From positions 186,001-250,000 of the forward strand of contig JAIXYZ010000011.1 in assembly GCA_027489955.1 (NCBI GenBank): DNA of 64,000 nt, given 5' to 3'. A model generated the notes under the pieces. It saw only the letters and a list, made by a program, of their open reading frames with translations. It was not told the origin of the DNA and ran no database searches. Shown here in pieces: positions 53,664 to 61,949 of the stretch (position 1 is the first letter of the stretch; the number at the start of each line of letters is the position of its first letter). Made by a program: the position numbers and the translations under genes. The stretch comes from Hyphomicrobiales bacterium. GTDB lineage: Bacteria > Pseudomonadota > Alphaproteobacteria > Rhizobiales > Beijerinckiaceae.

Positions 53664-54427
53664 TCGTCGAAGCGCCGGAACTCGCCACGCTGACCGGCAT
53701 CCGCCACGCCTTCTTCACGCGCGAGGGCGGCGTGTCCACGGGCATCTATGCCAGCCTCAACGGCGGCACGGGCTCGAACGACGACCGCGAGGCCGTGAAG
53801 GCGAACCGGCGGCGCATGGCGGCCTATCTCAACGTGCCGCCCGAGCACCTTTTGAGCCTCCACCAGGTGCATTCGCCCGATTGCCTGATCGTCGACGCCC
53901 CCTGGCCCGGAGAGCGGCCCAAGGCGGACGCCATGGCGACAGCGACGCCCAACCTCGCCCTGGCGGTGGCCTCCGCCGATTGCGGGCCGATCCTCTTCGC
54001 GGACACCGTCGCGGGCGTTGTGGGCGCGGCCCATTCCGGCTGGAAGGGCGCCTTCACCGGCGTGATCGAGTCCACCGTGCGCGCGATGGAATCGCTGGGC
54101 TCGGACCGGGCGAACATCGTCGCCGCGCTCGGCCCCACAATCGGCCCCCACGCCTACGAGGTGGGGCAGGAATTCGTCACCCGCTTCCTGGAATCGGACG
54201 AAGGCTACGAGCGCTTCTTCCGGCCGGCTCAGCGGGAACACCACGCCTTCTTCGACCTGCCGGCCTTCATCGGGTTCCGGTTCGAGGAGGCCGGCATCGG
54301 CCGCTTCGTCGATCTTGGCCTGTGCACCTACTCGCACGAGGAGCGCTTCTTCTCGTACCGGCGGTCGGTCCATCGCGGCGAGCCCGATTACGGCCGGCTC
54401 ATTTCGGCGATCGTGCTCGAGGGCTAG
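53660..54427 (+). CDS. pgeF: PgeF/YfiH family multicopper-polyphenol oxidoreductase-like nucleosidase
   Basis: A 255-residue protein of the YfiH/LACC1 group, active on purine nucleosides and needed for peptidoglycan composition. The metal/catalytic pattern is visible: LSLHQVHSPD, SADCGPILFA, AAHSGWKGAF, and LCTYSHEERFFSYRR. It is coupled to midA by ATGA. Its 3' end overlaps the convergent GT2 gene by 29 bases. Confidence 0.92.
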   Translation: MIVEAPELATLTGIRHAFFTREGGVSTGIYASLNGGTGSNDDREAVKANRRRMAAYLNVPPEHLLSLHQVHSPDCLIVDAPWPGERPKADAMATATPNLALAVASADCGPILFADTVAGVVGAAHSGWKGAFTGVIESTVRAMESLGSDRANIVAALGPTIGPHAYEVGQEFVTRFLESDEGYERFFRPAQREHHAFFDLPAFIGFRFEEAGIGRFVDLGLCTYSHEERFFSYRRSVHRGEPDYGRLISAIVLEG

Positions 54428-55244
54428 CGCCTTCGCCCGCGCGCCGGGCCAGGCGCGCCCGCTCCACATGCTTGGCGATGCGCAGGTAGCGATAGAAGGC
54501 AAAGTTCATCGCGGTCATGAAGCCGTAGACGCCGCGCACGAAATGCCGCCGGCCGAAATAGGCCTTCAGGAAGGCCGCCGGAAACTCCAGGAACAGCCGG
54601 ATAAGGGACGGCGTCTCGCCCCGGTCCATCAGGTCCTGCGCCTGCGCGTCCGAATAGGCGTTGAGCTTGGCGAGCTGGTCGCCGAGCGAGCGGACCGACA
54701 CGTGATGGATGCGGCCCTTGAGCGCCGCCACGCGCGCGCCGTCCGCCAGGACCACCCGGTCATGGACGATCGAGGCCGAATAGCGGCCTTTGTCGCTGCG
54801 ATAGAGCCGGACTGGCGAGAGCGTGTAGGCCAGCGGATGGGGCGCATCCTCGCCGGGGAAGACCTCGGTGATGGGGATGGAATAGGCGTCGGCCTTCGGC
54901 TCTCCGGCGGCGAAGACGGCCTCGATTTCCGCCCGCAGCGCCGGCGAGACGATCTCGTCGGCATCGAGGTTCAGCAGCCAGACGTTGCGGCACTGCTCCT
55001 CGGCGAACCGCTTCTGCGGCCCGTAGCCGGGCCAGGCGTTCTGGACGACCCGGACGCCGAAGGACGCCGCGACCTCCCGCGTACCGTCGCGCGAGCCTGA
55101 ATCGACCAGCACGATCTCGTCCGCCAGCCCCTGGACGGCCTTCAGCGTGCGCGGCAGCCGGTCGGCCTCGTCGCAGGCGATGATGAAGATGGACAGCGGC
55201 AGGGCCAAGGGCGTCGGGTCCGGCTTGCGGGCGTCGCTGGCCAT
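54399..55244 (-). CDS. Glycosyltransferase family 2 (WaaE/KdtX-like)
   Basis: A 281-residue GT-A fold transferase. IFIIACDEADRLPRTLKAVQ and VLVDSGSRDGTREVA form the UDP-sugar site, and LLNLDADEIVS is the DxD motif (Asp-Ala-Asp). FGRRHFVRGVYGFMTAMNFAFYRY near the end resembles lipopolysaccharide core beta-1,4-glucosyltransferases. A membrane-associated helix is likely at the C-terminus. The ATG at 55244 is chosen over a GTG two codons earlier. The gene ends inside the pgeF 3' end on the other strand. Confidence 0.9.
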   Translation of the reverse strand: MASDARKPDPTPLALPLSIFIIACDEADRLPRTLKAVQGLADEIVLVDSGSRDGTREVAASFGVRVVQNAWPGYGPQKRFAEEQCRNVWLLNLDADEIVSPALRAEIEAVFAAGEPKADAYSIPITEVFPGEDAPHPLAYTLSPVRLYRSDKGRYSASIVHDRVVLADGARVAALKGRIHHVSVRSLGDQLAKLNAYSDAQAQDLMDRGETPSLIRLFLEFPAAFLKAYFGRRHFVRGVYGFMTAMNFAFYRYLRIAKHVERARLARRAGEGASPRARSPK

Positions 55245-55448
55245 TTGCACCGCCGCAACGGGGGACGCAAGCGCCCGCCCCGGCGCGCCGCCTCAATGCG
55301 GCCACAGGCCTTTACGGAACATGACGATAGTAAATCGACGTTTAGACTTTTTTATCCTCATTTTATCTTTAACCCGGAGGGATCATTAACTTTAACGCCC
55401 GCCTGAACTATTGATATGGCGTCACCCGCCGGTGAAGGAGCCCATTCG

Positions 55449-56084
55449 ATGCCCGTCCCCACGTCCCAGCGCCAGGGCCTGCCGCTCGCGCCCGTCGCGC
55501 TGCTCGCAGGCCTGCTCGCCGCCGGCATTGCCGGCCAGGCGCGCGCGCAAGGGTATGGCAACCAGGGCTATGCGGCCCCGGTCCAGGACTGGACCGGCCC
55601 CTATCTCGGCGCGCATGTGGGCGGCGGCGTCGGCGATGCCGGCCCGGCCAACACGTCCGGCCTCGTGGGCGGCGTGCAGGCGGGCTACAATTTCCAGACC
55701 GACCAGCTCGTGTTCGGCGCAGAGGCCGACCTGACCGCGTCCGGCATCGACCACAGCGGATTCACCCTGCGCTACCGCCAGACCTGGACCGGCACCGTGC
55801 GCGGCCGCGTCGGCTATGCCTTCGACCGCACGCTGATCTACGGCACCGCCGGCATTGCCGGGACCGGCTCCGAGTTGCGCGACGCGGTGGTCAAGTCGAC
55901 CCGCACGCAGGCCGGCGTCGCGCTGGGCGCCGGCGCCGAATACAAGCTCTCGCCCAACGTCATGCTGCGCGGCGAACTGCTTCACTACAATTACGGGAAC
56001 GAGACGTTCCAGACCTCCACCGGTCCGGTCACGCTCGAGCCCTCCACGAACGTCCTTCGCGGAGGCGTGAACCTGAAATTCTAG
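55449..56084 (+). CDS. Outer membrane beta-barrel protein (Omp25/31-like), first copy
   Basis: A 211-residue porin-like protein: signal peptide up to about residue 33 (LAAGIAGQARAQ), then an 8-strand barrel with the typical WTGPYLGAHVGGGVG start, GYNFQTDQLVFGAEAD, RGRVGYAFDRTLIYGTAG, and the terminal Phe (GGVNLKF). The family is OMP25/Omp31, common in Rhizobiales. The ATG at 55449 has AAGGAG 9 bases upstream. The upstream gap to the GT2 gene (204 bases) is AT-rich and must hold its promoter. The following gene is a paralogue. Confidence 0.9.
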   Translation: MPVPTSQRQGLPLAPVALLAGLLAAGIAGQARAQGYGNQGYAAPVQDWTGPYLGAHVGGGVGDAGPANTSGLVGGVQAGYNFQTDQLVFGAEADLTASGIDHSGFTLRYRQTWTGTVRGRVGYAFDRTLIYGTAGIAGTGSELRDAVVKSTRTQAGVALGAGAEYKLSPNVMLRGELLHYNYGNETFQTSTGPVTLEPSTNVLRGGVNLKF

Positions 56085-56099
56085 CGAAATCATGGGTTT

Positions 56100-56139
56100 G
56101 GCGGCGACGCCCGGTTCGTGCCGGATCGCCGCCACCTTT
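56100..56139 (+). terminator. Terminator-like hairpin between the two omp genes
   Basis: GGCGGCGA and TCGCCGCC pair perfectly over eight bases, with inner CCCGG/CCGG pairs, ahead of a short CCTTTG tail. The T-run is short, so it may be only partly efficient. It starts 16 bases after the first omp stop. Confidence 0.55.
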
Positions 56140-56266
56140 GAGCCACACTGGCCCATGCGGCTGTGATGGCACCGCAACAGACCAGGCGGCACCATCCGGC
56201 GTATAGCCATTGTCATCACGGACCGGGCGGCGATCGCCTCCCGGAAACAAGATCAAGGAGCATCCG

Positions 56267-56920
56267 ATGAAGAAGACTTTGTTTGCGGGCGTTTCCGCCC
56301 TCGGCCTGCTGGCCGCCGGCACCGCGCTGGCCGCCGACCTCCCCAATCGCCGCGTGGCCCCGTCCTCGCCGGTCTATGCCGCCCCGATGTTCACCTGGAC
56401 CGGCCTCTATGCCGGTGTGAACGCCGGCTACGGCTTCGGCAAGTTCACCCGCGACGGCCGTAACTTCGACGATCCGTCGGGCTTCGTCGGCGGCGGCCAG
56501 ATCGGCTACAACCAGCAGTTCGGCCAGTTCGTGGCCGGCGTCGAGGCGGACCTCCAGTACGCCGACCTGACCGCCAACGGCCGCACCTTCCTGGCCCCGA
56601 TCGGCTCCAAGGCCGAGCTCGACTATTTCGGCACGATCCGCGGCCGCCTCGGCGTCGCCTTCGACCGCGCGCTCGTCTACGCCACCGGCGGCTACGCCTA
56701 TGGCGGCTCCACGGTGTCGATCCCGTTCGTGGGCTCGGACGACGCGTTCCACAACGGCTACACGCTGGGCGGCGGCATCGAGTATGCCTTCACCAACAAC
56801 GTGACCGCCAAGGCCGAGTATCTGTACACGGACCTGGAGAACAAGAAGTTCTTCAACAACACCGTGCGCGCCGGAGCCGAGTTCTCCACGATCCGCGCGG
56901 GCGTGAACTACAAGTTCTAG
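56267..56920 (+). CDS. Outer membrane beta-barrel protein (Omp25/31-like), second copy
   Basis: A 217-residue paralogue of the upstream barrel: MKKTLFAGVSALGLLAAG signal peptide with cleavage near ALAAD, then FTWTGLYAGVNAGYGFG, GQIGYNQQFGQFVAGVEAD, RGRLGVAFDRALVYATGGY, and final GVNYKF. It matches the Omp25/31 family better than the first copy. AAGGAG precedes the ATG at 56267. It is followed by a strong terminator. High and separate expression from the first copy is plausible. Confidence 0.92.
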   Translation: MKKTLFAGVSALGLLAAGTALAADLPNRRVAPSSPVYAAPMFTWTGLYAGVNAGYGFGKFTRDGRNFDDPSGFVGGGQIGYNQQFGQFVAGVEADLQYADLTANGRTFLAPIGSKAELDYFGTIRGRLGVAFDRALVYATGGYAYGGSTVSIPFVGSDDAFHNGYTLGGGIEYAFTNNVTAKAEYLYTDLENKKFFNNTVRAGAEFSTIRAGVNYKF

Positions 56921-56940
56921 TCCTCGTTTCGAAGGACGCA

Positions 56941-56964
56941 CGGGGCGCGGCACTCCGCGCCCCG
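56941..56964 (+). terminator. Ten-pair GC hairpin downstream of second omp
   Basis: CGGGGCGCGG-CACT-CCGCGCCCCG has ten perfect pairs around a four-base loop, 20 bases after the omp stop. No T-run follows, so it may protect the mRNA 3' end and not terminate by itself. Confidence 0.45.
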
Positions 56965-56974
56965 GAACTTCCAG

Positions 56975-57005
56975 CCCGGCGATCCGAAAGGACCGCCGGG
57001 TTTTT
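56975..57005 (+). terminator. Rho-independent terminator of the omp genes
   Basis: A stem of CCCGGCG with CGCCGGG, extended by ATCC/GGA with one mismatch around GAAA, is followed directly by TTTTT. This is a classic intrinsic terminator for the omp transcript on the plus strand. Confidence 0.85.
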
Positions 57006-57018
57006 CATGCGATCCGGC

Positions 57019-57624
57019 TCAGCCCTTGAAACGCGTCTCTTCGAACGCCGGGGCGGCGGCGGCGAACCGGTCGAGCCAGACGACCAGCGCCGGATGGGTC
57101 TGCCGCCAGCTGCCCTGGAACCGCAGGTCCAGATAGCCGAGCGCGCAGGCGACCGCGATGATCCCCACATGGGGCGTTCCGGTCCAGACCGGCGGATCGG
57201 CCTCCAGCCGGGCCAGCCCGCGCGTCACCTTGCCCGCCTGCATGGCGAGCCATTTCGGCTCCTGGCGGTCGGCCTCGCGATAGCGGCCCTCATAGACCTG
57301 CAGCAGCGCCGCATCGCAGATGCCGTCGCCCAGCGCCTGGAGCGTGAGGACCGGAAACCTCGCCGGGCCCTGCGGGATCATCGTGCCGCCCCCGGCCATC
57401 GTGTCGAGATATTCGACGATGACCCGGCTGTCGTAGATCGCGGTGCCGTCGTCGAGGACGAGGGTCGGGATCTTGCCGAGCGGGTTCTGCAGCCGCAGGC
57501 TGTCGTTCTCGTCCGTCGTGTCGGCGTTGACGAGCTCGATCCGGTCCCAGACGCCGAGGAGTTTCGCCGCGATCTTGACCTTGCGGCCGAAGGGCGAGGC
57601 GGGGGACGAGCGCAGGATCGGCAT
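57019..57624 (-). CDS. Glutathione S-transferase family protein
   Basis: A 201-residue GST. N-terminal thioredoxin fold: MPILRSSPASPFGRKVKIAA holds the catalytic Ser or adjacent residue, and NPLGKIPTLVLDDGTAIYDS the glutathione-binding region with cis-Pro. The C-terminal all-helical domain follows. Similar to bacterial beta/theta GSTs; the substrate is unknown. It is convergent with the omp terminator. Confidence 0.9.
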   Translation of the reverse strand: MPILRSSPASPFGRKVKIAAKLLGVWDRIELVNADTTDENDSLRLQNPLGKIPTLVLDDGTAIYDSRVIVEYLDTMAGGGTMIPQGPARFPVLTLQALGDGICDAALLQVYEGRYREADRQEPKWLAMQAGKVTRGLARLEADPPVWTGTPHVGIIAVACALGYLDLRFQGSWRQTHPALVVWLDRFAAAAPAFEETRFKG

Positions 57625-57690
57625 GGATCGTGACCTTTTCGGAAACGGGGGTTGAGCGGCGCGCCGGATGGCGGCGCCTAAAGGGGCGTG

Positions 57691-58536
57691 TCAGTCGCCC
57701 GCGATCCAGTCGGCCCGCCAGGCGGCCCGGGGTCCGCGCGCGAGACGCTGGGCCAGGGCGGGCAGGAGGATAGCGGCCTCCTCCGCCAGCCGCCACGGGG
57801 GATTGACCACGACCATACCCGTGCCGTTGAGCCGGTCAGGGCCGCCATCGGCGTCCACGTTCACCTCCAGCCGCAGGACCTTGCGGATCCCGTCCGCCGC
57901 GATCGTCCGGCAGAACGCGTCAACGTCCCGAGGGTCCTTGATCGGATACCACAAGGCATAGATGCCGGTCGGCCACTTGGCCCAGGCGCGGGCGAGCGCC
58001 TCGGCCAGGTGGGTGAACTCGTCGGGCCGCTCATAAGGCGGATCGACGAGGACGAGCCCGCGCCGCTCCGGCGGCGGGATCATCGCGTTGAGCGCCGTCC
58101 AGCCGTCCAGCTCCAGCGCCTTGGCGCGCCGGTCGCGGCCGATGGCGTCCCTGAGGCGGGGCCAGTCGCGCGGATGCTTCTCGACGAGGATCGCCCGGTC
58201 CTCCCGCCGCATGCCGTGCAGCGCGATCAGGGGAGATCCGGGATAGGCCATCGGCCCGTGGACCAGCCGGACGGCCTCCACCGCTTCCCGATACGGCGAC
58301 AGCAGCGCTTCGGCCTCGGCCGGCAGGCGCGCCTCCAGCCGCCCGATCCCGTCCCGCCACTCGCCGGTCTTCGTCGCCTTCTCGCTCTCAAGGTCGTAGA
58401 GCCCGATCCCGGCATGGGTGTCGATAACCCGGAAGGCGGCGGGCTTCTGGCGCAGATGGCGCAGGATCAGCGCCAGGATCGCGTGCTTGACGACATCCGC
58501 GAAGTTCCCTGCGTGATAGGCGTGGCGGTAGTTCAT
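57691..58536 (-). CDS. rlmJ: 23S rRNA (adenine(2030)-N(6))-methyltransferase RlmJ
   Basis: A 281-residue rRNA methyltransferase that modifies A2030 of 23S rRNA. The start MNYRHAYHAGNFADVVKHA and DTHAGIGLYDL (SAM site) are conserved, and VLVDPPYERPDEF carries the N6-adenine motif DPPY. The ATG at 58536 has GAGG upstream; an in-frame extension starting 22 codons earlier is unlikely. It is preceded by the unknown ORF on the plus strand. Confidence 0.93.
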   Translation of the reverse strand: MNYRHAYHAGNFADVVKHAILALILRHLRQKPAAFRVIDTHAGIGLYDLESEKATKTGEWRDGIGRLEARLPAEAEALLSPYREAVEAVRLVHGPMAYPGSPLIALHGMRREDRAILVEKHPRDWPRLRDAIGRDRRAKALELDGWTALNAMIPPPERRGLVLVDPPYERPDEFTHLAEALARAWAKWPTGIYALWYPIKDPRDVDAFCRTIAADGIRKVLRLEVNVDADGGPDRLNGTGMVVVNPPWRLAEEAAILLPALAQRLARGPRAAWRADWIAGD

Positions 58537-58664
58537 GGTCCCGTCGGGCCTCGCTGGAAACGGCCGGAAATTTGAATCGAATTGTCGGCAACATCTAAAC
58601 AAGATGACGACATGTGGGCGCTAGCGTGCCAGGCGTTAGAAGTCGAGATCGCCGCCGGGGTCCC

Positions 58665-58931
58665 TTGTTCTCAACCGCCAAGCCCGTGTTCCTGCTGTTG
58701 TCTGCCGCCTATGGCCTGGGCGCGCAGCCGATGGACTCGATCCGGCCGCGCCCGCTGGACGCGCCGCTGACGGGCTTCCACCAGGATGTGACGGTGGTGG
58801 CCGGCGCCGCCGCGATGGTCGTCAAGGTCGTGGCGGACGACCTGACGAGCGGCGAGAGCGCGGTGAACCTGCCGGCGCGGCTGCTCGACACCGTGCGCCG
58901 CGAGATGCGGGCCGTCATCGAACGGCGTTGA
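58665..58931 (+). CDS. Small hypothetical protein
   Basis: An unrecognised protein of about 88 residues. Codons from around 58665 onward prefer G or C at the third position, unlike the bases before, so it is probably coding. A hydrophobic start (PVFLLLSAAYGLGAQ) suggests a signal or anchor, followed by LTGFHQDVTVVAGAAAMVVK and RLLDTVRREMRAVIERR. The start (TTG 58665 or GTG 58686) is uncertain. Its end overlaps the convergent RNase T2 gene by 17 bases. Confidence 0.45.
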   Translation: MFSTAKPVFLLLSAAYGLGAQPMDSIRPRPLDAPLTGFHQDVTVVAGAAAMVVKVVADDLTSGESAVNLPARLLDTVRREMRAVIERR

Positions 58932-59574
58932 CGTCCATCGCACGCACCCGGCACGCGCCGCGGTCGACCTCCGGGCAGGTCCGGAACCCCTTCAGGTCCC
59001 GGTCCATGCAGATCCGCACTTCCGTCAGCGCGCTGCGGCGGCAGACCACGCCCATCATGTCTGCCCGCAGGCCCGGATTGGCGGCGACGAACGCCCGCTC
59101 CAGATCGATCGGGGACCACGACTGCGGACGGTCGGGCCGCTGGAAGGGCGGCGGTATGGCGACCTTCTCGCGCGCGGTGCGCACCGCGGCGAAATAGTCC
59201 GTCGGGCTGAGGCCCGAGCACGTGCCGTGCTTGCGCCACTGGTATCGCGCCAGCCCCTCGTCCGGAAAAAGGCCACGCACGCTGTCGACGGCGGCGCGGG
59301 AAGGCACCCGCCCGGCGGGCCCGCAATCGGTGGGATAGCCGCGCTCGTTCTGGGGCCAGAGGCCGTGGACGACGAAGCCGAGCCCCGCCCCGGGCGCGCA
59401 CTGGTCCCGCTCCCGCCCGCCCTGCGACACGGCGCAGAAGCCCGGCGACCAGGACAGCGCGAGGACGTAGAAATCGAATGCGCCGGGAGCCCCTCCCCGC
59501 TGCTGAGCGCCGGCAGGCAGGGCGCTGAATGCGGCCAGGGCGGCAGCCAGGGCAGCGGAAAGACGTCGTCTCAC
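58915..59574 (-). CDS. Ribonuclease T2 family protein
   Basis: A 219-residue secreted endoribonuclease. The signal peptide (about residues 1-24) ends near SALPAGAQ. Both catalytic motifs are intact, VVHGLWPQ (CAS I) and WRKHGTCSG (CAS II), and the Cys residues for disulfides are present. It cleaves RNA in the periplasm, like RNase I. The GTG overlaps the stop of the preceding gene (GTGA), so the two are coupled. The last 17 bases are shared with the gene on the other strand. Confidence 0.92.
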   Translation of the reverse strand: MRRRLSAALAAALAAFSALPAGAQQRGGAPGAFDFYVLALSWSPGFCAVSQGGRERDQCAPGAGLGFVVHGLWPQNERGYPTDCGPAGRVPSRAAVDSVRGLFPDEGLARYQWRKHGTCSGLSPTDYFAAVRTAREKVAIPPPFQRPDRPQSWSPIDLERAFVAANPGLRADMMGVVCRRSALTEVRICMDRDLKGFRTCPEVDRGACRVRAMDVNAVR

Positions 59575-60026
59575 GGCCGCGCGGCGCGGCAATCGGCGCC
59601 GAAGGCGTAGTTTCGGTCGAGGCCCGCGACGCACCACGTCACGCCCCAGGTCACGCCCAGCGTGCCGAGATCCTCGCCCACGGCATAGTCCACGCGGCGG
59701 ACGCGGCCGTCCGACATGTGCGCCAATGCGGAGCAGAACCCGCGGGGGACGAAGTCCGGCCCCCAGGGGCGATGGGCCAGCGTGCGCACCCGGTCGAAGC
59801 CGACGATCGTCAGCGACGAGTTCCAGTAGCCCGCCTCGCGGTGGGCGAAGCGCGACTGGATGCGCGACAGCACGGACGGATCGTGGCAGCCGGGGAACGC
59901 GCCCGAGAACGGGATGATGCGCGTCTCGGCCGGGTCCGCATAGCGCAGGCTGCGCGCATCCGATCCGGTCGCCGCGAGGGCAGCGGGAACGGCCAGGATG
60001 GCGGCAAGGAGGGCGGAACGGCGCAT
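59571..60026 (-). CDS. Secreted protein of unknown function, coupled to RNase T2
   Basis: A 151-residue exported protein not recognised by eye. A signal peptide (residues 1-25) is followed by four to five Cys residues (at FPGCHD, RGFCSAL, TWCVAG and DCRAA) that may form disulfides. It has SRIQSRFAHREAGYWNSSLTI and RPWGPDFVPRGFCS. GGAG lies 7 bases before the ATG at 60026. The stop overlaps the RNase T2 start as GTGA, so it may be a partner or inhibitor of the nuclease; this is guesswork from position. Confidence 0.75.
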   Translation of the reverse strand: MRRSALLAAILAVPAALAATGSDARSLRYADPAETRIIPFSGAFPGCHDPSVLSRIQSRFAHREAGYWNSSLTIVGFDRVRTLAHRPWGPDFVPRGFCSALAHMSDGRVRRVDYAVGEDLGTLGVTWGVTWCVAGLDRNYAFGADCRAARP

Positions 60027-60114
60027 GGTCACTCCGGCGGGCGAAGCCAAGGGAATCTCGAACGGCGAGAGGATGGGGCGCGCCCCGTGGCCGGTCAAGC
60101 GCCGGCCGGGTCCG

Positions 60115-60642
60115 TCACAGGCTCGCCGCGGCGCGGGCGGCCTGGTCGTAATTGCCCGACAGGGCGCGCATGCGGGCCGCGATCTCGGACATGCCCCGCT
60201 CGTCGAGGCCGAGCGACTTCACCGCCTTGATGAGCAGCGCCTCCCGCACCTCGCGGTACTTGAGGCAGGCCTTTTCCCCGGCGGGCGTGACCGTGACGAC
60301 CTTTTCCTTGCCCTGGCGCCCGCTCTTCACGAGCTTCAGGCGCTCCAGCTTCTTCAGCGAGTAGTTCACCACGTGCGTGTCCTCCATGTTGAGGACGAGG
60401 CAGATGTCGGCCAGCCGCTTGGGCTTGCCGCGGTGGTTGACGTTATGGAGGATCAGTACGTCCATGTAGGACAGGTCCGGCACGCCGGCCGAAGCCATGC
60501 ACCGGACCATCCAGCGGTGGAATGCGTGGCTGACCAGGATCAGCCCGAACTCGAATTCGGAGAGGGCGGGCATCGCCCCGGAGGCGAGGTGGCCCGATGA
60601 GACGATCGGGCCGAGCTCGTCCGGGGCGATAGGGTCGATCAT
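60115..60642 (-). CDS. MarR-type winged helix transcriptional regulator
   Basis: A 175-residue regulator. FGLILVSHAFHRWMVRCMAS begins the core, followed by the DNA-binding helix-turn-helix CLVLNMEDTHVVNYSLKKLE (about 80-99), and the wing (SGRQGKEKVVTVTPAGEKAC). It is of the predicted MarR type found beside transporters. The ATG overlaps the TRAP DctM stop by ATGA, so it is translated with the operon it may control. The target may be the palindromic sites near 63.7 kb. Confidence 0.85.
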   Translation of the reverse strand: MIDPIAPDELGPIVSSGHLASGAMPALSEFEFGLILVSHAFHRWMVRCMASAGVPDLSYMDVLILHNVNHRGKPKRLADICLVLNMEDTHVVNYSLKKLERLKLVKSGRQGKEKVVTVTPAGEKACLKYREVREALLIKAVKSLGLDERGMSEIAARMRALSGNYDQAARAAASL

Positions 60643-61946
60643 TTGGCGTCCAGCATGGTTGACGGCAGCCAGAGCGCGATTTCGGGGAAGATCGCGATCA
60701 GCGCAACGGCGGTCATCATCAACAGGAAGAAGGGCAGCGCGTAAAGCCCGATCGAGAAGATGTTCTTACCCGTCATTCCCTGCAGGACGTAGAGGTTGAA
60801 ACCGACCGGCGGCGTGATCTGCGCCATCTCGACCACGAGGACGAGATAGATGCCGAACCAGATCAGGTCGAACCCGGCGCGCTCCACCAGCGGCATGATG
60901 ATCGAGGTCGTGAGCACGATCATCGAGATGCCGTCGAGGAAGCAGCCCAGCAGGATGAAGAACAGCGTCAGCGCGATGAGAAGCTGCCACTTGGTCAGGT
61001 TCATCGCCGTTATCCACTCCGCCAGGGCGCGGGGGATGCCGGTGAAGCCCATGGCGATCGTGAGGAACGCCGCGCCGGCCAGGATGAAGGCGATCATGGC
61101 CGAGGTCCGCGTCGCGCCCAGCAGCGCGTCCCGGAACCCGTCCCAGGTCAGCGTTCCCATGACGGCCGAGAGCACCAGCGCCAGGACGACGCCGACGACG
61201 GCGGCCTCGGTCGCCGAGGCCAGGCCGCCATAGATCGACCCGATGACACCGAAGATGAGGCCGATGACCGGGATGAGCCGGCCGGTGGCCTTGAAGCGGT
61301 TGCCGAAGCTCTGCGCCGGCTCGGGCGCAGGCATCCGGGACCGGTTCATCAGCGCCCAGACGATCACGAACCCCATGAACAGCGCGGCGAGCAGCATGCC
61401 GGGGATCACGCCGGCGATGAACAGGCGGGCGATCGACTGGTCGGTGGCCGCCGCGTACACGATCATGATGATCGAGGGCGGGATCATGAGTCCGATCGTT
61501 CCGGCACCCGCCAGCGTGCCGATGGCGAGCCGCTCGTCGTAGCCGCGCTTTTTCAGCTCGGGCAGCGCGATCCGGCCGATCGTGGCGCAGGTCGCCGCGG
61601 ACGAGCCCGACACGGCGGCGAAGACGGTGCAGCCCGCTATGTTGACGTGGAGCAGGCGGCCCGGGAGACGCTGCAGCCAGGGCGCAAGGCCCTCGAACAG
61701 GTCTTCCGACAGCTTCGTCCGGTAGAGGATTTCGCCCATCCAGATGAACATCGGCAGGGCGGTGAGATCCCATGAGATCGAGGACTGCCAGACGGAGGTG
61801 GCGAGCACCGTGATGGGCTGCGCCGAGGAGATGGACACGAGCGCCACGTAGCCGATGACGGCAAGGGCAAGCGCGATCCACACGCCCGTCGACAGGACGA
61901 CGAGCATCAGGACGATGAGGGCAAGCGAGAGGGTGACGGTATCCAT
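60639..61946 (-). CDS. TRAP transporter large permease (DctM type), second system
   Basis: A 435-residue polytopic inner-membrane protein, with the DctM motifs AAVSGSSAATCATIGRIALP, GAGTIGLMIPPSIIMIVYAA, and VVEMAQITPPVGFNLYVLQG. It mediates sodium-driven solute import with the small permease encoded 3 bases before it. The protein is closely similar in plan to the first DctM here, so the two systems are paralogues with different receptors. A MarR gene is coupled downstream. Confidence 0.94.
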   Translation of the reverse strand: MDTVTLSLALIVLMLVVLSTGVWIALALAVIGYVALVSISSAQPITVLATSVWQSSISWDLTALPMFIWMGEILYRTKLSEDLFEGLAPWLQRLPGRLLHVNIAGCTVFAAVSGSSAATCATIGRIALPELKKRGYDERLAIGTLAGAGTIGLMIPPSIIMIVYAAATDQSIARLFIAGVIPGMLLAALFMGFVIVWALMNRSRMPAPEPAQSFGNRFKATGRLIPVIGLIFGVIGSIYGGLASATEAAVVGVVLALVLSAVMGTLTWDGFRDALLGATRTSAMIAFILAGAAFLTIAMGFTGIPRALAEWITAMNLTKWQLLIALTLFFILLGCFLDGISMIVLTTSIIMPLVERAGFDLIWFGIYLVLVVEMAQITPPVGFNLYVLQGMTGKNIFSIGLYALPFFLLMMTAVALIAIFPEIALWLPSTMLDAK

Positions 61947-61949
61947 CGC

